Positions 1-11,309 of a stretch of DNA of 64,000 bases are shown here, one piece after another. Position 1 is the stretch's first letter. Each line of letters opens with the position of its first letter. The notes under the pieces were generated by a model that was given only the letters and a program-made list of their open reading frames with translations, was not told where the DNA came from and searched no databases. Source of the stretch: Neocallimastix lanati (nom. inval.) (lineage: Eukaryota; Neocallimastigomycota; Neocallimastigomycetes; Neocallimastigales; Neocallimastigaceae); contig JACVTC010000010.1 in the NCBI GenBank assembly GCA_016946835.1, positions 198,501 through 262,500 on the forward strand, given 5' to 3'. The position numbers and the translations under genes were made by a program.

Positions 1-1
1 A

Positions 2-1105
2 AAATCATGTGAAATAGAAAATCTTAAAGTTTCTACCTATTGTCGTTTCCCATTCAGAGATGAAACTTATTTACCAGCTCTTACCGAAAAGCAAATTACC
101 GTCAATTGTGACAGATATAGAGCATTGAATTGTAAGGAATACTTTAAAAACGCATCTAACTTTTTAGATAGCTGTACATATGCTAAAAAGTTGTATAACT
201 ATGAAATTTCAATAGATGATGAAGAAATTTTAAAAAAGGATGAAATTGAACGTAATTTAATGTGTGCAAGAGAAAATATAGACGGAAAATTACAAATGTG
301 TTCCTTTTTCAATTCTCTCTACAATGATCTTTTTGAATCTGATTCTGAATTAGATGAGGCTCTTTTAAATAATTGTAAATCAAAAGAGTGTTATGAAGCC
401 TATTATGAATACAATGAGTACCAACTTGAAGAAGCTAGAAAGTATAGAATTAAAGTTTTATATAGAGATTATAAGCATAGAAAAGATATTATGACATCCG
501 ATGAATGTATTGCACTCCTTCCTAAATCGTCTACCACCACTACTACTGTAGATAAAATAATTAAAACCACTACACTTCCTAAAACTAAAACTACTACAAC
601 TACTACCAATAGCAAGAAAAAGTACATTCCAACTTCTACCGTTTCAGGTAGATGTGGTCCTAACTATGGAGCATGTGCTAACCCTAACTACTGCTGTAGT
701 CAATATAATTATTGTGGTAAGACAGAAAGTTATTGTGGTAAGGGTTGTCAAAGTGAATTTGGTATTTGTTCTGCTTCCTCTTCTTCACCTGTAGTTTCCA
801 CCACTACCACAAAAGCAAAGACCACTACTACCACAAAAGCAAAGACCACTACTACTAAAAAAGCAAAGACAACTAAAAATAAGAAAACTACTAAAAAGAT
901 AATAACCATTAAGAAGAAGACTGCAGTAGTAAAGAGCACTACCACAACCAAGAAGGTTCCAAAGTCAACTGTTACAGATAGATGTGGTCCTAAATATGGA
1001 GCATGTGCTAATGCTGGTTACTGCTGTAGTAAATATGACTATTGTGGTAAATCCTCCGCCCATTGTGGTGTAGGATGTCAACCTGCCTATGGTATATGTA
1101 AATAA
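2..1105 (+). CDS. CBM18 (hevein-like chitin-binding) repeat protein, 5'-truncated by window edge
   Basis: The reading frame is open from base 2, upstream of the first possible start, so the gene begins outside the window; 367 residues are visible. The first ~180 residues are Cys-containing and charged, of no family I recognise. Then come two CBM18 modules, at bases 650-769 and 980-1099. Each has eight cysteines in the order RCGP-x-YGAC-x5-CC-x4-YCG-x5-CG-x2-C-x5-GIC. Thr- and Lys-rich linkers precede each module, and the protein ends one residue after the second. CBM18 modules bind chitin or GlcNAc polymers; Thr-rich linkers are usual between binding modules of anaerobic-fungal extracellular proteins. 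I infer a secreted or wall-associated protein, but the signal peptide would lie outside the window. An AATAAA overlaps the stop codon (1101-1106), which means little in DNA this AT-rich. The domain call is firm; the role of the N-terminal part is open. Confidence 0.9.
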   Translation, partial: KSCEIENLKVSTYCRFPFRDETYLPALTEKQITVNCDRYRALNCKEYFKNASNFLDSCTYAKKLYNYEISIDDEEILKKDEIERNLMCARENIDGKLQMCSFFNSLYNDLFESDSELDEALLNNCKSKECYEAYYEYNEYQLEEARKYRIKVLYRDYKHRKDIMTSDECIALLPKSSTTTTTVDKIIKTTTLPKTKTTTTTTNSKKKYIPTSTVSGRCGPNYGACANPNYCCSQYNYCGKTESYCGKGCQSEFGICSASSSSPVVSTTTTKAKTTTTTKAKTTTTKKAKTTKNKKTTKKIITIKKKTAVVKSTTTTKKVPKSTVTDRCGPKYGACANAGYCCSKYDYCGKSSAHCGVGCQPAYGICK

Positions 1106-1258
1106 AATATTTTCAATCAAACAAAAAAAAAAAAAATAAAAATAAAAATAAAAAGAACTTTGAAAAAAGTTTGAATATAATCTTACATATATGTTTAAAA
1201 TAAAGAATAAAATTTATATATATCTTTATTATTATTTTTTTAAAAAAAAAAAAAAAAG

Positions 1259-1790
1259 ATTAAAAGTAAAATTATAAAGTTAAAATTAATGTTTATACAA
1301 AAAAAAAAAAAAAAAAAAAAAAATTTGAATTAAAAATTTTTATTATCAATAAAGTTAATATAATTTAATAGATTAAGATTATAAAAAAAATATTAAAAGC
1401 GAAAATATAAAATTAATATTAATATTTATACAAAAAAAAAAAAAAAAATTGTATTAAAAATATTTATTATCAATAAAGTTAATATAATTTAATAGACTAT
1501 AACAAAAAAAAAATAACATAAATCTTTTTTTAATTAATGTTTATACATTAATAAAAGAGAAAAGAAAGAAGTATTAAAAATATTTATTATTAATAGACTT
1601 GATATAATTTAATAAATTATAAAGATAATGAAAAAACTTTTTTAAAATTTTTATTAATATAAAAAAAAAAAAAAAAAAAAAAAAGAGTTTAAAATGAATA
1701 AAAAAAAAATAAAATATAAAAAATAAAAATGAAAGTTGTATTAAAAATATTTATTTTTCAATTAAGTAAATAAAAATTTAATAGATTAAA
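1259..1790 (+). repeat. Degenerate ~115-120 bp tandem repeat, about four copies
   Basis: The block TATTAAAAATATTTATTATC followed by AATAAAGTTAATATAATTTA recurs near 1333, 1450, 1572 and 1740. Copies are separated by A runs and short stretches resembling TTAATGTTTATACA. Copies drift in sequence and length. It is non-coding. Confidence 0.6.
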
Positions 1791-1923
1791 TAAAAATAAA
1801 AATAATATAAACCTATTATAATGATTAAAAATTCTATTAAAAATTCAATTAATAAGAAATAAAGATGAAATTGAAGTTTAATTTCAATTATGATTGTTAA
1901 GAATCAATTTTCGATCAATTTAA

Positions 1924-1962
1924 ATATACAGTTAAATAATTTTGAATTATTTAACTGTATAT
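1924..1962. repeat. Perfect inverted repeat, 18-bp arms, 3-nt loop
   Basis: Left arm 1924-1941 (ATATACAGTTAAATAATT) is the exact reverse complement of 1945-1962, with TTG between. It lies about 820 bp past the CBM18 stop codon, probably too far to be its terminator. Confidence 0.85.
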
Positions 1963-1988
1963 CAAAAGATTATTATATTATTCTTGTG

Positions 1989-2038
<50 letters not shown>

Positions 2039-3071
2039 AATATATTACTATAAAAGTTTTTTTTAAAAAAAAACAAAAAAAAAAAAAAAAGTGTATGTGG
2101 TACAAACTTTATAATTAATTAATTTTATTTATGTTTATAAAAAATAATGATTATGATAAAAAAAATTTTTTTTTATTAACAATTATACTTAATATTTTAA
2201 TTATTACTCATATTACCACTATTTTTTAATATTTACAAAAAAATTTTTTTTACATTCTTATTAAAATATAATATTAAAAAAGAAATTAATATAAGGGATC
2301 TATTACTTAAAATAATAATAAAAGTATTAGTATTTCTCTTTAATCCTTCAAAATCACTTTCTATATTTCTATATTTAAGCTTGAATTTTTAAATTTTTAT
2401 TATATAAATCTCAAATTTTTGAATAGAAATCTTTCTTAAATTTTTTTTATAAAATAAAAAATAACAAAAAGATAAAATAAAACATAAATAAAGATAAATA
2501 AGTAAAAAAATTAAAATTAAATAAAATAAAAAAAATATATATATATATAAATCACTTTTTTTTTCTATAAGAATAATATTCTAAATATATTAAATATTTA
2601 TATATAAATATATAATTTGAATTTACTGAATAAGTTTCAGATTTCAAATTATTTAATTCACATCTATTCTATTTTAAGGAGTATAGCATAAAATTTATTT
2701 AAATAAGAAAAAAATTATTAAATAATATGTATAATATAATATAAAAAAAAAGAAGATTAATAAAAATATTTTTAAAAAAATTTTTTAATTTATATGTATA
2801 ATTTTTTTTTTCACCAAATTAATTAGTTTGTGTTAATAAAATGGATTTACATAAATATTATTGGCTTATAAAAATGATGATTCATATTTGATTTACCAGA
2901 AAATCGCAATAGCAAAGTTTAAATTTATTAATAGGGGTAATAAATCCTATCCACATTTCTTTTTTTTAGTTTCATGAAGGATTTTTTTTTCAACTTTTTC
3001 TTCATCCTTATAATAAAATACACTTTAAGTCAACAACGAATCCCAATCAAAATTATAACATCTTCAACAAC

Positions 3072-3498
<427 letters not shown>

Positions 3499-4286
3499 GT
3501 ATTATTTCAAATAAGGTTTGATAAGTTAGTGATAATAATCCTAATTATAGTTATAGTAGCTGTAGTTATATTTTTTACTAGTCACAAGTATATGTGGTTG
3601 TAGTAATGGTAGTTTGGTTGCAGTGATGGTAGTAATAGTAGTATGTATAAGGATTAGTTGTTATTTTTTTATAATTTTTAGTATTAATAATAGTTGCTGT
3701 TATTGAAGGTTGAGCTTTACTATCAAAATTAGAAGTGTTATATTAATTATTGATTTAATATTTATTTAATAAAATTAAAATAATTAAAAAATGTGAAGAA
3801 TCCAAAAATAAAATAACAAAAAAAAATGAAAAAATCTTGATTAAATTTTAAATATATAAAATTTTTTGTCCTTATATATCTATAAAACAAAAAAGACAAA
3901 TCTTCATCATAAAATAATAATTAATAATAAAATATTACATATATATATATATTATTAATATTTAATATTTTGATTGTATATAATTATATTTTTAGTATGT
4001 ATCCTTTTTATATTAAAATCAAAACTAGAAAAAATATAATATATTATAATTACAGTAAAACACTTCAACTACTATTGAAAGAATAATAAATAGAATGATA
4101 CTTAATAAAAAAATAAAATAATATTTTTAATTTCTTTTTTCAATATTTTAAGTTATAATAATCTAGTGCATTCAAATTCATATAGATGTATTGATATTTA
4201 GCCATACTACTGTTGGCATTATAGGAACAATTCTGAAAAAGTTAAGATATTAACTATATAAAATTAATATTAGTCCTTTTCCTTCA

Positions 4287-4402
4287 ACTCCCCCTTTTAA
4301 GATGGTTAAAGTATAATTGATAGAGGTTAAATATTTTTTTTAATTATTAATTAAGCTTATCGACCTCTCTTGAAAGATCAAAACTAGAAAAGGAGGGAGT
4401 CT
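4287..4402. repeat. Imperfect foldback with CTCCCCCTTTT / AAAAGGAGGGAG ends
   Basis: The outer arms are near-complementary (CTCCCCCTTTT on the left, AAAAGGAGGGAG on the right). An inner AGAGGT/ACCTCT pair is nested inside. It could be a small foldback element or a structured RNA; I find no second copy in the window. Confidence 0.45.
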
Positions 4403-4631
4403 CTTTTTATATTTATTAATTATTTATTTATTAATTATTTATATATTAATTTATTGAATATATGATTTATTGACTTATTAATTAATTGACTTTTCCTTCT
4501 TTATATTACATATAAAAATAATATTTTTCTTATAATTATTTATTCTAATTCAAATCTACAGGCAGAGGGTAATGGATTAATAATTATCATATAAATTTAG
4601 AATTTTTTAATATTTTATATAAATTTTTAGG

Positions 4632-4706
4632 CATTTCATTTATTGCTGAGAGCTTAGTTCGATTTATCATGGGATATATTGAATGGACAGTCCAACAATT
4701 ATGCTT
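4632..4706 (+). pseudogene. Exon-like coding scrap, unidentified
   Basis: After a TTTTTAG acceptor-like site, 25 codons without a stop read GISFIAESLVRFIMGY, then IEWTVQQLC, in bases much less AT-rich than the surroundings. The frame then runs into a T tract. About 60 bp upstream, CTACAG-GCAGAGG-GTAATG looks like a very short piece with acceptor and donor signals. It may be the last remnant of a host gene, close to the MULE-2 insertion point (4848). I do not recognise the peptide. Confidence 0.3.
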
Positions 4707-4847
4707 TTTTTTTTTCTTTTTTTTTTTTTTTTGAATTTGTTGAGGTATTCTACTATTCTACATAAGAATATAAATAAATTAGAAGTTGAAAATTGATATA
4801 AATGTCATTAAATTAATTACTCCTAAAGTATGATAGAAATGGAACAT

Positions 4848-4857
4848 AAATATTACA
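4848..4857 (+). repeat. Target-site duplication of MULE-2 (left copy)
   Basis: AAATATTACA, identical to 14349-14358 directly outside the right end of the element. Confidence 0.65.
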
Positions 4858-4962
4858 GGAGTGTTGCAATTTTGGAACTTTTGGAACATAGCTTTATATA
4901 AAAAGTGGCGTACTTAATTTTTATGTAAAACGGCTTAAATCATATTAAATAAATAAAGATAT

Positions 4963-5110
4963 ATTTTAATATTTTTTGTTAAATTTAATAATAAAATAAT
5001 ATTTAATAGCATTTTTTATTAAAATAATAATGAAATATTTAATTTTAAAGATATATTTGAGTATTTTTTGTTAAAAAATAATAAAAATAATAAAAAAAAT
5101 TTTTTATTTA

Positions 5111-5168
<58 letters not shown>

Positions 5169-5350
5169 ATTTTAATATTTTTTATTTAAAGACAAATATT
5201 AGTATTTTTTGTTAATATAATAAAAAAAAATAATATTTAATTTAAAAAAAAAAAAAAAATTAATATTTTTTGTTAAAATAATAAATAATATTTATTAATA
5301 TTTAATTTTAAAAATATATTTTTAACATTTTTTTTTTGTTAAAATAATAA
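4963..5350 (+). repeat. Sub-terminal tandem repeats of MULE-2, left side
   Basis: About five to six degenerate copies of a ~60 bp unit resembling AATATTTAATTTTAAAGATA plus TATTTTAATATTTTTTGTTA, broken by a ~50-base A tract at about 5116-5167. The same motif appears inverted at 14140-14250 and in direct orientation at 15370-15540. Confidence 0.6.
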
Positions 5351-5479
5351 TATAGTAATATTGTATTATATTCAGGAAATATAAATCACATTTCTTGAGA
5401 AATTCTATTAAAAAGGAGCTGAACTTTTTCTTTAAATATATATTTCGCACTTGATATGTATATATCAAATTCTTTTTCG

Positions 5480-5700
5480 AGATGATTAAGTAAGCTTTCA
5501 TATTTTAAGATCTCCTTTTTATTGTTTAAAATAAAAAATGATTTATATTTTATATGATGTTTTAGAGTTAGTATATTTATATTTTTTTGAATTATGCCTC
5601 TTTGTTTTTGAAAAATTATATTTATATTTTTTATTTATAATCATTTGTTACTCTTCCTCGAGTTGCTACATTTATTTCAATTTTTGAACTTTTTTTTCAT
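5480..5700 (-). pseudogene. Fragment of a FLYWCH/MULE transposase N-terminus
   Basis: The nucleotide sequence aligns with 10700-10915, the FLYWCH-finger part of the MULE-1 transposase. Shared blocks include GATGATTAnGTAA, TTTAAAATAAnAAAnGATTTA and an ATTTGTTnnTCTTCCT-like stretch. Frames are broken. It is in the same orientation as the MULE-1 gene and opposite to the other relic at 12838-14030. Confidence 0.55.
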
Positions 5701-5889
5701 TTTTTAATGGTTAAAAATAAATTTTATTTAATTTTTTAATATTTATTTATTTAGTTTAATTTTATATAATTTATTAATTATTTTATTTTTTTATTTTTAT
5801 TTTTTTTTTTTATTAATTGTATTTATTTTATTCAATTTTTTTTTAATGTTACAATTATAAATAATGTGTTTGTGAAAAATTTTTTATTG

Positions 5890-5917
5890 TTTAAAAAAAA
5901 ATTAACCCATTGTATAT

Positions 5918-5952
<35 letters not shown>

Positions 5953-6200
5953 TAATTATTTTTTAAAAAAAAAAAATGTGGGGCGTTAAATTATGAAGTA
6001 AATTTAAATTTTAAAGCCATGTTTCTAAATTTAACATTATGGAATGATAAACATTCGTTAAAATTTTAAAAAAAAATTAACCCATTCCTATTTATTTCTA
6101 GTTTTATTTATTTGTTTATTTAAATATTTATTTATTTATTTATTCATTTAAAATTATTTTTTTAAAAAAAAAAATAAAAAAGTTATGTTGTTAAATTACA
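5890..6200 (+). repeat. Two-copy degenerate repeat and stray transposon-end sequences
   Basis: The block AAAAAATTAACCCATT, then TTTATT runs, then A tracts and TTGTTAAATTA occurs at about 5890-5998 and again at 6066-6200. Nearby, 6008-6045 and 6243-6290 carry inverted versions of a MULE-like end: GAATGTGTTGCTTTTCGAAA at 6244 resembles the right end of MULE-2. They look like scraps of further elements. Confidence 0.45.
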
Positions 6201-6593
6201 AAATAAAATTTTATTTATAAGCTTAGGGGTTATTTATCGTATCGAATGTGTTGCTTTTCGAAACATGGCTTTTAAATTAAAATTGTATTTCTTAATTAAC
6301 CACTTTTTTTTTTTTTTTTTTAAAAAACAATTGTAAATAAATAATGAAATAAAAGAATCTAGTACGTTTTCCAATCGTACATTTTGCAATGTGGCGTATT
6401 TTTAATAGTTAATAAATATTAATTAAATAAATAAAAAATATTCTTTTTTTTATATATATAATTTATTAATATTCAATTATAAAAATAATTTTTTATAATT
6501 CTTTTTTAATAGAATATATTATTATTTCTTTTGAAATAGTTATTTAATGATATTTAATTGAAAAAATATATTATTATTTCTTTTAAAATAATA

Positions 6594-6602
6594 ATTATTT
6601 AT
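6594..6602 (+). repeat. Target-site duplication of MULE-1 (left copy)
   Basis: ATTATTTAT, repeated at 12495-12503. The uninterrupted MITE-B copy has this sequence once at the matching place. Confidence 0.8.
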
Positions 6603-6779
6603 GGGAGAGGTCCAAAACGCCAATTTTTCACGTGATATATCAAATTTTGAGGCTTTTTAAATTAATAGTTATATGATACTATTTTGTTGTATTATTAATT
6701 TGTAATTTTTTTCTTAAAATTTATTAAGTGAATAATTAAATAAATTATAATGGTTAGATAAAAATAAATATTTTTTTAC

Positions 6780-7143
6780 GGGAGAGTTGCATTTCCCCAA
6801 ATTGCATTTCGCCAGATTGCATTTCGCCAAGTGGCGTAGTATTAAAATGTTGCATTTCCCCAAGTTGCTATTCGCCAGGTTGCATTTCGACAAGTAGAGT
6901 ATTGATATAAATAAATGAATAAATAAATAAATATTAATTCAAAATATTTTTTTTAAAATTGTTTTTATGCGATATTAATAATATTTAATTTTATTTATTG
7001 ATTTATTTATTTATTTAATAATTCTCAATTTGGCGAAATGCAACTTGGCGAAATGCAATTTGGCGAAATGCCACATTTTTTTAATACGCCACATGCTTTC
7101 AAAAAAATTGGCGAAACGCAACCTGGCGAAATGCCCCACACCT
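6780..7143. mobile_element. MITE-A: 364-bp foldback-rich MITE inside MULE-1
   Basis: Repeated TTGCATTTCGCCAA-type words on the left (6787-6895) face TTGGCGAAATGCAA-type words on the right (7025-7135), making several stacked inverted repeats. The start GGGAGAGTTGCATTTCCCCA matches the start of MULE-1 for its first seven bases and shares the CATTTC core. TTTTTTTAC directly flanks both sides (6771-6779 and 7144-7152), a 9-bp duplication. It has no coding capacity; the ends suggest mobilisation by a MULE transposase. Confidence 0.75.
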
Positions 7144-7231
7144 TTTTTTTACAAAAAAAAAAATTAAAATAAAATATTCAAACAATTAAAAGGTTTAATA
7201 TTCAAACAATTAAAAGGTTTATTTTAAAAAA

Positions 7232-9165
7232 AATATATTAATAAAATACTTTAACAATTATATAGATTTATTTATTTAAAAAAATATATTAATAAAATAC
7301 TTTAACAATTATATAGATTTATTTATTTAAAAAAAAAAATATTAATAAAATACTTTAACAATTATATAGATTTATTTATTTAAAAAATATTAATAAAATA
7401 TTTAAACAACTATTAATAAAATATTTTAGCAATTATATAGATTTATTTATTTAAAAAAAATATTAATAAAATACTTTAACAATTATATAGATTTATTTAT
7501 TTAAAAAAAAATATTAATAAAATACTTTAACAATTATATAGATTTATTTATTTAAAAAAAAATATTAATAAAATACTTTAACAATTATATAGATTTATTT
7601 ATTTAAAAAATATTAATAAAATATTTAAACAACTATTAATAAAATACTTTAACAATTATATAGATTTATTTATTTAAAAAAAAATATTAATAAAATACTT
7701 TAACAATTATATAGATTTATTTATTTAAAAAAAAATATTAATAAAATACTTTAACAATTATATAGATTTATTTATTTAAAAAAAAATATTAATAAAATAC
7801 TTTAACAATTATATAGATTTATTTATTTAAAAAAAAATATTAATAAAATACTTTAACAATTATATAGATTTATTTATTTAAAAAAAATATTAATAAAATA
7901 CTTTAACAATTATATAGATTTATTTATTTAAAAAAAATATTAATAAAATACTTTAACAATTATATAGATTTATTTATTTAAAAAAAATATTAATAAAATA
8001 CTTTAACAATTATATAGATTTATTTATTTAAAAAATATTAATAAAATATTTAAACAACTATTAATAAAATATTTTAGCAATTATATAGATTTATTTATTT
8101 AAAAAAAATATTAATAAAATACTTTAACAATTATATAGATTTATTTATTTAAAAAAAAATATTAATAAAATACTTTAACAATTATATAGATTTATTTATT
8201 TAAAAAAAAATATTAATAAAATACTTTAACAATTATATAGATTTATTTATTTAAAAAATATTAATAAAATATTTAAACAACTATTAATAAAATACTTTAA
8301 CAATTATATAGATTTATTTATTTAAAAAAAAATATTAATAAAATACTTTAACAATTATATAGATTTATTTATTTAAAAAAAAATATTAATAAAATACTTT
8401 AACAATTATATAGATTTATTTATTTAAAAAAAATATTAATAAAATACTTTAACAATTATATAGATTTATTTATTTAAAAAAAAATATTAATAAAATACTT
8501 TAACAATTATATAGATTTATTTATTTAAAAAAAAATATTAATAAAATACTTTAACAATTATATAGATTTATTTATTTAAAAAATATTAATAAAATATTTA
8601 AACAACTATTAATAAAATACTTTAACAATTATATAGATTTATTTATTTAAAAAAAAATATTAATAAAATACTTTAACAATTATATAGATTTATTTATTTA
8701 AAAAAAAATATTAATAAAATACTTTAACAATTATATAGATTTATTTATTTAAAAAAAAATATTAATAAAATACTTTAACAATTATATAGATTTATTTATT
8801 TAAAAAAAAATATTAATAAAATACTTTAACAATTATATAGATTTATTTATTTAAAAAAAATATTAATAAAATACTTTAACAATTATATAGATTTATTTAT
8901 TTAAAAAAAATATTAATAAAATACTTTAACAATTATATAGATTTATTTATTTAAAAAAAATATTAATAAAATACTTTAACAATTATATAGATTTATTTAT
9001 TTAAAAAATATTAATAAAATATTTAAACAACTATTAATAAAATACTTTAGCAATTATATAGATTTATTATTTAAAAAAAATATTAATAAAATACTTTAAC
9101 AATTATATAGATTTATTTATTTAAAAAAAATATTAATAAAATATTTAAACAATTATTAATAAAAT
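7232..9165 (+). repeat. Minisatellite of 49-51 bp units with higher-order structure
   Basis: The unit is TATTAATAAAATACTTTAAC, then AATTATATAGATTTATTTAT, then TT and 6-9 A. I estimate close to 38 units from array length. A longer hybrid unit containing TTTAAACAACTATTAATAAA recurs at 7401, 7624, 8049, 8272, 8597 and 9022, with spacings 223, 425, 223, 325 and 425. The first two spacings repeat, so a 648-bp block was duplicated as a whole. The array lies between the left end of MULE-1 and the 3' end of its transposase gene. Confidence 0.95.
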
Positions 9166-9497
9166 TAATTATAAACATTAAAAATAAAATATAAAAATAT
9201 AAAAATATATTATTGATATTAATAATAAAGTATAAAAATATAGGATTATTTATTTTTAAAAAAATATTAATAAAATATTTAAACAATTATTAATAAAATA
9301 AATTATAATAATAAAATTATAGAATATTTATTTAAACTACATAAATTTTATCAAGTATATAAACATTTTAACTTTTTAATAATTATAAAATTTTAATTAA
9401 TAAATTTAATTATAAGTTTTTGTATGAAAGAATTTTAATGATTTTTTCTTTTGGAAATTCCTCTGTCATTTCATAATTATTTATTATTAAATAATAT
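9166..9497. other. AT-rich segment between minisatellite and transposase 3' end
   Basis: Irregular decayed copies of the minisatellite unit fade out by about 9300. No other structure is seen. This would hold the 3' UTR and poly(A) site of the transposase gene. Confidence 0.4.
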
Positions 9498-10919
9498 TTA
9501 TAAAATATTATTTAAATTAGTTAAACATTCAAACCACAATTTAGTAAGATCACTTCTATCATATTTAATATTAATTAACTTGGCTTCTTTATTTTTGTAT
9601 TTTTCAATTAAGATATTAATTTCAACAGTTTTTGTTTTTATTTTTTTTTTCATTCTCCAAATTCCTTTTATTTTCATTTGGTAATCATAATATGATAAAT
9701 GTTCCTGTTCTTTTAACTTATTTATTAATTCATAAAAATTTGGTTTCATTGGAAATAGTTTATTTAAAGAATTATTGAGTGATTCTGAAGCATTATTGGT
9801 TATATGTTCAATATTATTATAATAATTCCAACTTTTCATATCGTAACCAATTAAATATGTTTCATAAAAATATTCTAAAAATTTTAAAAATTGACAAGAA
9901 TTTTTTTCAATGGATTTAGTTTTAATTAATGAAAAAATATCCATTATGTATTCAGGGTTGATAAATGGTAAGTTTGAAATTCCTTTGTAATAATTAAATA
10001 TTTTTTCATCATTGTTCACTTCATTACGGCACAATTCATTTTTTTTAATTTCTAATAAATTTTTATAATGCCAAATACAGTATTTAATATTTATATTAGG
10101 AAATATTTTTTTAACTGCTTTGGATATGCCTTTTTCAAAATCGCAATGTACATTTTTTGGTTCAGTTATAATATTATTATTAGAATTTTGTTTTAATTTA
10201 TTGAATAACATTTTATATGTTTTTTGCTTTTTATTTCTTAATATTTCATAAGAAGTAGTATAAAAACTATTCAATTCTTTAACGTAAGTTCTAGTAATAA
10301 ACACTTGTTGACTAAATTTAGGTGCGATATAAAAAGTACCATCCACAAATATATCATTATTATATTTCTTAAATAATTTTGCTTGAAAAGGGGATTGAAA
10401 AATTACTAAATCAGAATTTTTGAATATCATAAAATCTTCATTTCATTCAGTTTTATAATATTCAGATTCATTAGGAATTTCATTAAAAGTTGTTACATTG
10501 GATGGTAGTTTTTTATTAATACTTCTTAATATTAGAGTTTTAACTGAAATATATTCTGGACACGGATATATAAATCCCATTTCTTTAGAAATTTCATTAT
10601 ATAGTCTTTTTCGTTTTATATCAAAAGGATTTGAATGTTTTTTAATTTCATCTTTAATTTTATGTTTCATTACAGATAGGGATACACTATATTCGTTTCC
10701 AGGATGATTATGTAAACTCTTATATTTTAAGATTTCTTTCTCATTATTTAAAATAATAAAAGATTTACATTTATTATTTTTTTTATATTCGGTACATTTA
10801 TAAACTCTTGAATTATCTTTTCTTGAATGTGAAAAATTAAATTTATATTGTTTATTAATAATGATTTGTTCTTCTCCTTTATTAGACTCACTTATATAAA
10901 TAGTTATGTTTTCTTCCAT
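9498..10919 (-). pseudogene. MULE transposase with FLYWCH-like zinc finger, one in-frame stop
   Basis: This is the transposase of MULE-1, which would cut and move the element and related MITEs. The frame runs 473 codons from ATG at 10919 to the stop at 9498, broken only by TGA at 10443-10445 (codon 159). Both sides of that stop are in the same frame. Residues 40-72 form a FLYWCH-like finger (Cys42, Cys51, His70, His72), a DNA-binding module common in MULE transposases. The catalytic core follows: Asp193 in IFVDGTFY, Asp260 in VHCDFEKG, the Cys-x2-His motif in YCIWHYKNL (residues 281-284), and Glu379 in NNASESLNNSL, matching the DDE pattern of MULEs. With one nonsense change and no frameshift, the gene is freshly dead or a read error. 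Codon use is AT-rich like its surroundings. Confidence 0.9.
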
Positions 10920-11309
10920 TTATAAATTTTAATATATAGTTTTTAATTATATCTTTTAAATTATTATATTAATTATCTAAATATTATTTTTTAATATTAA
11001 TTCTGAACAATTAAATATTCAATTTTTTTTAAAAGATAAAAAGTATTTTAATTATTTCTTTTTCTTTTAATTTTTTTAAAAAAAAAACAGATACATAAAG
11101 TATATATGAAAATATTTTAATTTTTATTATTTAAAAATAAATTATTTATTTAATGTATATAAAAAAAATTTAATTATTTATTTATTCTAAATTAATATTA
11201 ATTATTTTTTTTAATATATACTAATAAAGAATTTATGAATTAATTAATTATTTTATTTATATTATAATCTAATTAAATTATTAACTTTTAAGTCTTTTTA
11301 AAACAACAA
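10920..11309. other. AT-rich 5' flank of the MULE-1 transposase
   Basis: Low-complexity AT sequence presumably holding the transposase promoter; no element can be singled out. Confidence 0.4.

Larger units (their letters stand above)
1106..2940. other. AT-rich spacer with degenerate tandem repeats
   Basis: No gene is visible. Bases 1259-1790 hold about four degenerate copies of a ~115-120 bp unit containing ATTAAAAATATTTATTATCA and then TTAATATAATTTAATAGA. A hairpin lies at 1924-1962 and a 47-base A run at about 1989-2035. Confidence 0.6.
3604..4847. other. AT-rich spacer with an imperfect hairpin and an exon-like scrap
   Basis: Most of the stretch is low-complexity AT. Two items stand out: an imperfect foldback at about 4287-4402 and a less AT-rich coding-like piece at 4632-4706, both listed separately. 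No intact gene is seen. Confidence 0.5.

Noticed and set aside
748-951. Val/Phe-rich frame on the minus strand of the CBM18 gene
   Set aside because: Antisense reading of the Thr/Lys codon-rich linker.
7232-9165. CRISPR array
   Set aside because: The repeats are contiguous tandem units without unique spacers, within a eukaryotic transposon.
9451-9684. 77-codon plus-strand frame
   Set aside because: Antisense to the 3' end of the MULE-1 transposase.
10498-10707. 69-codon plus-strand frame
   Set aside because: Antisense to the FLYWCH part of the MULE-1 transposase.
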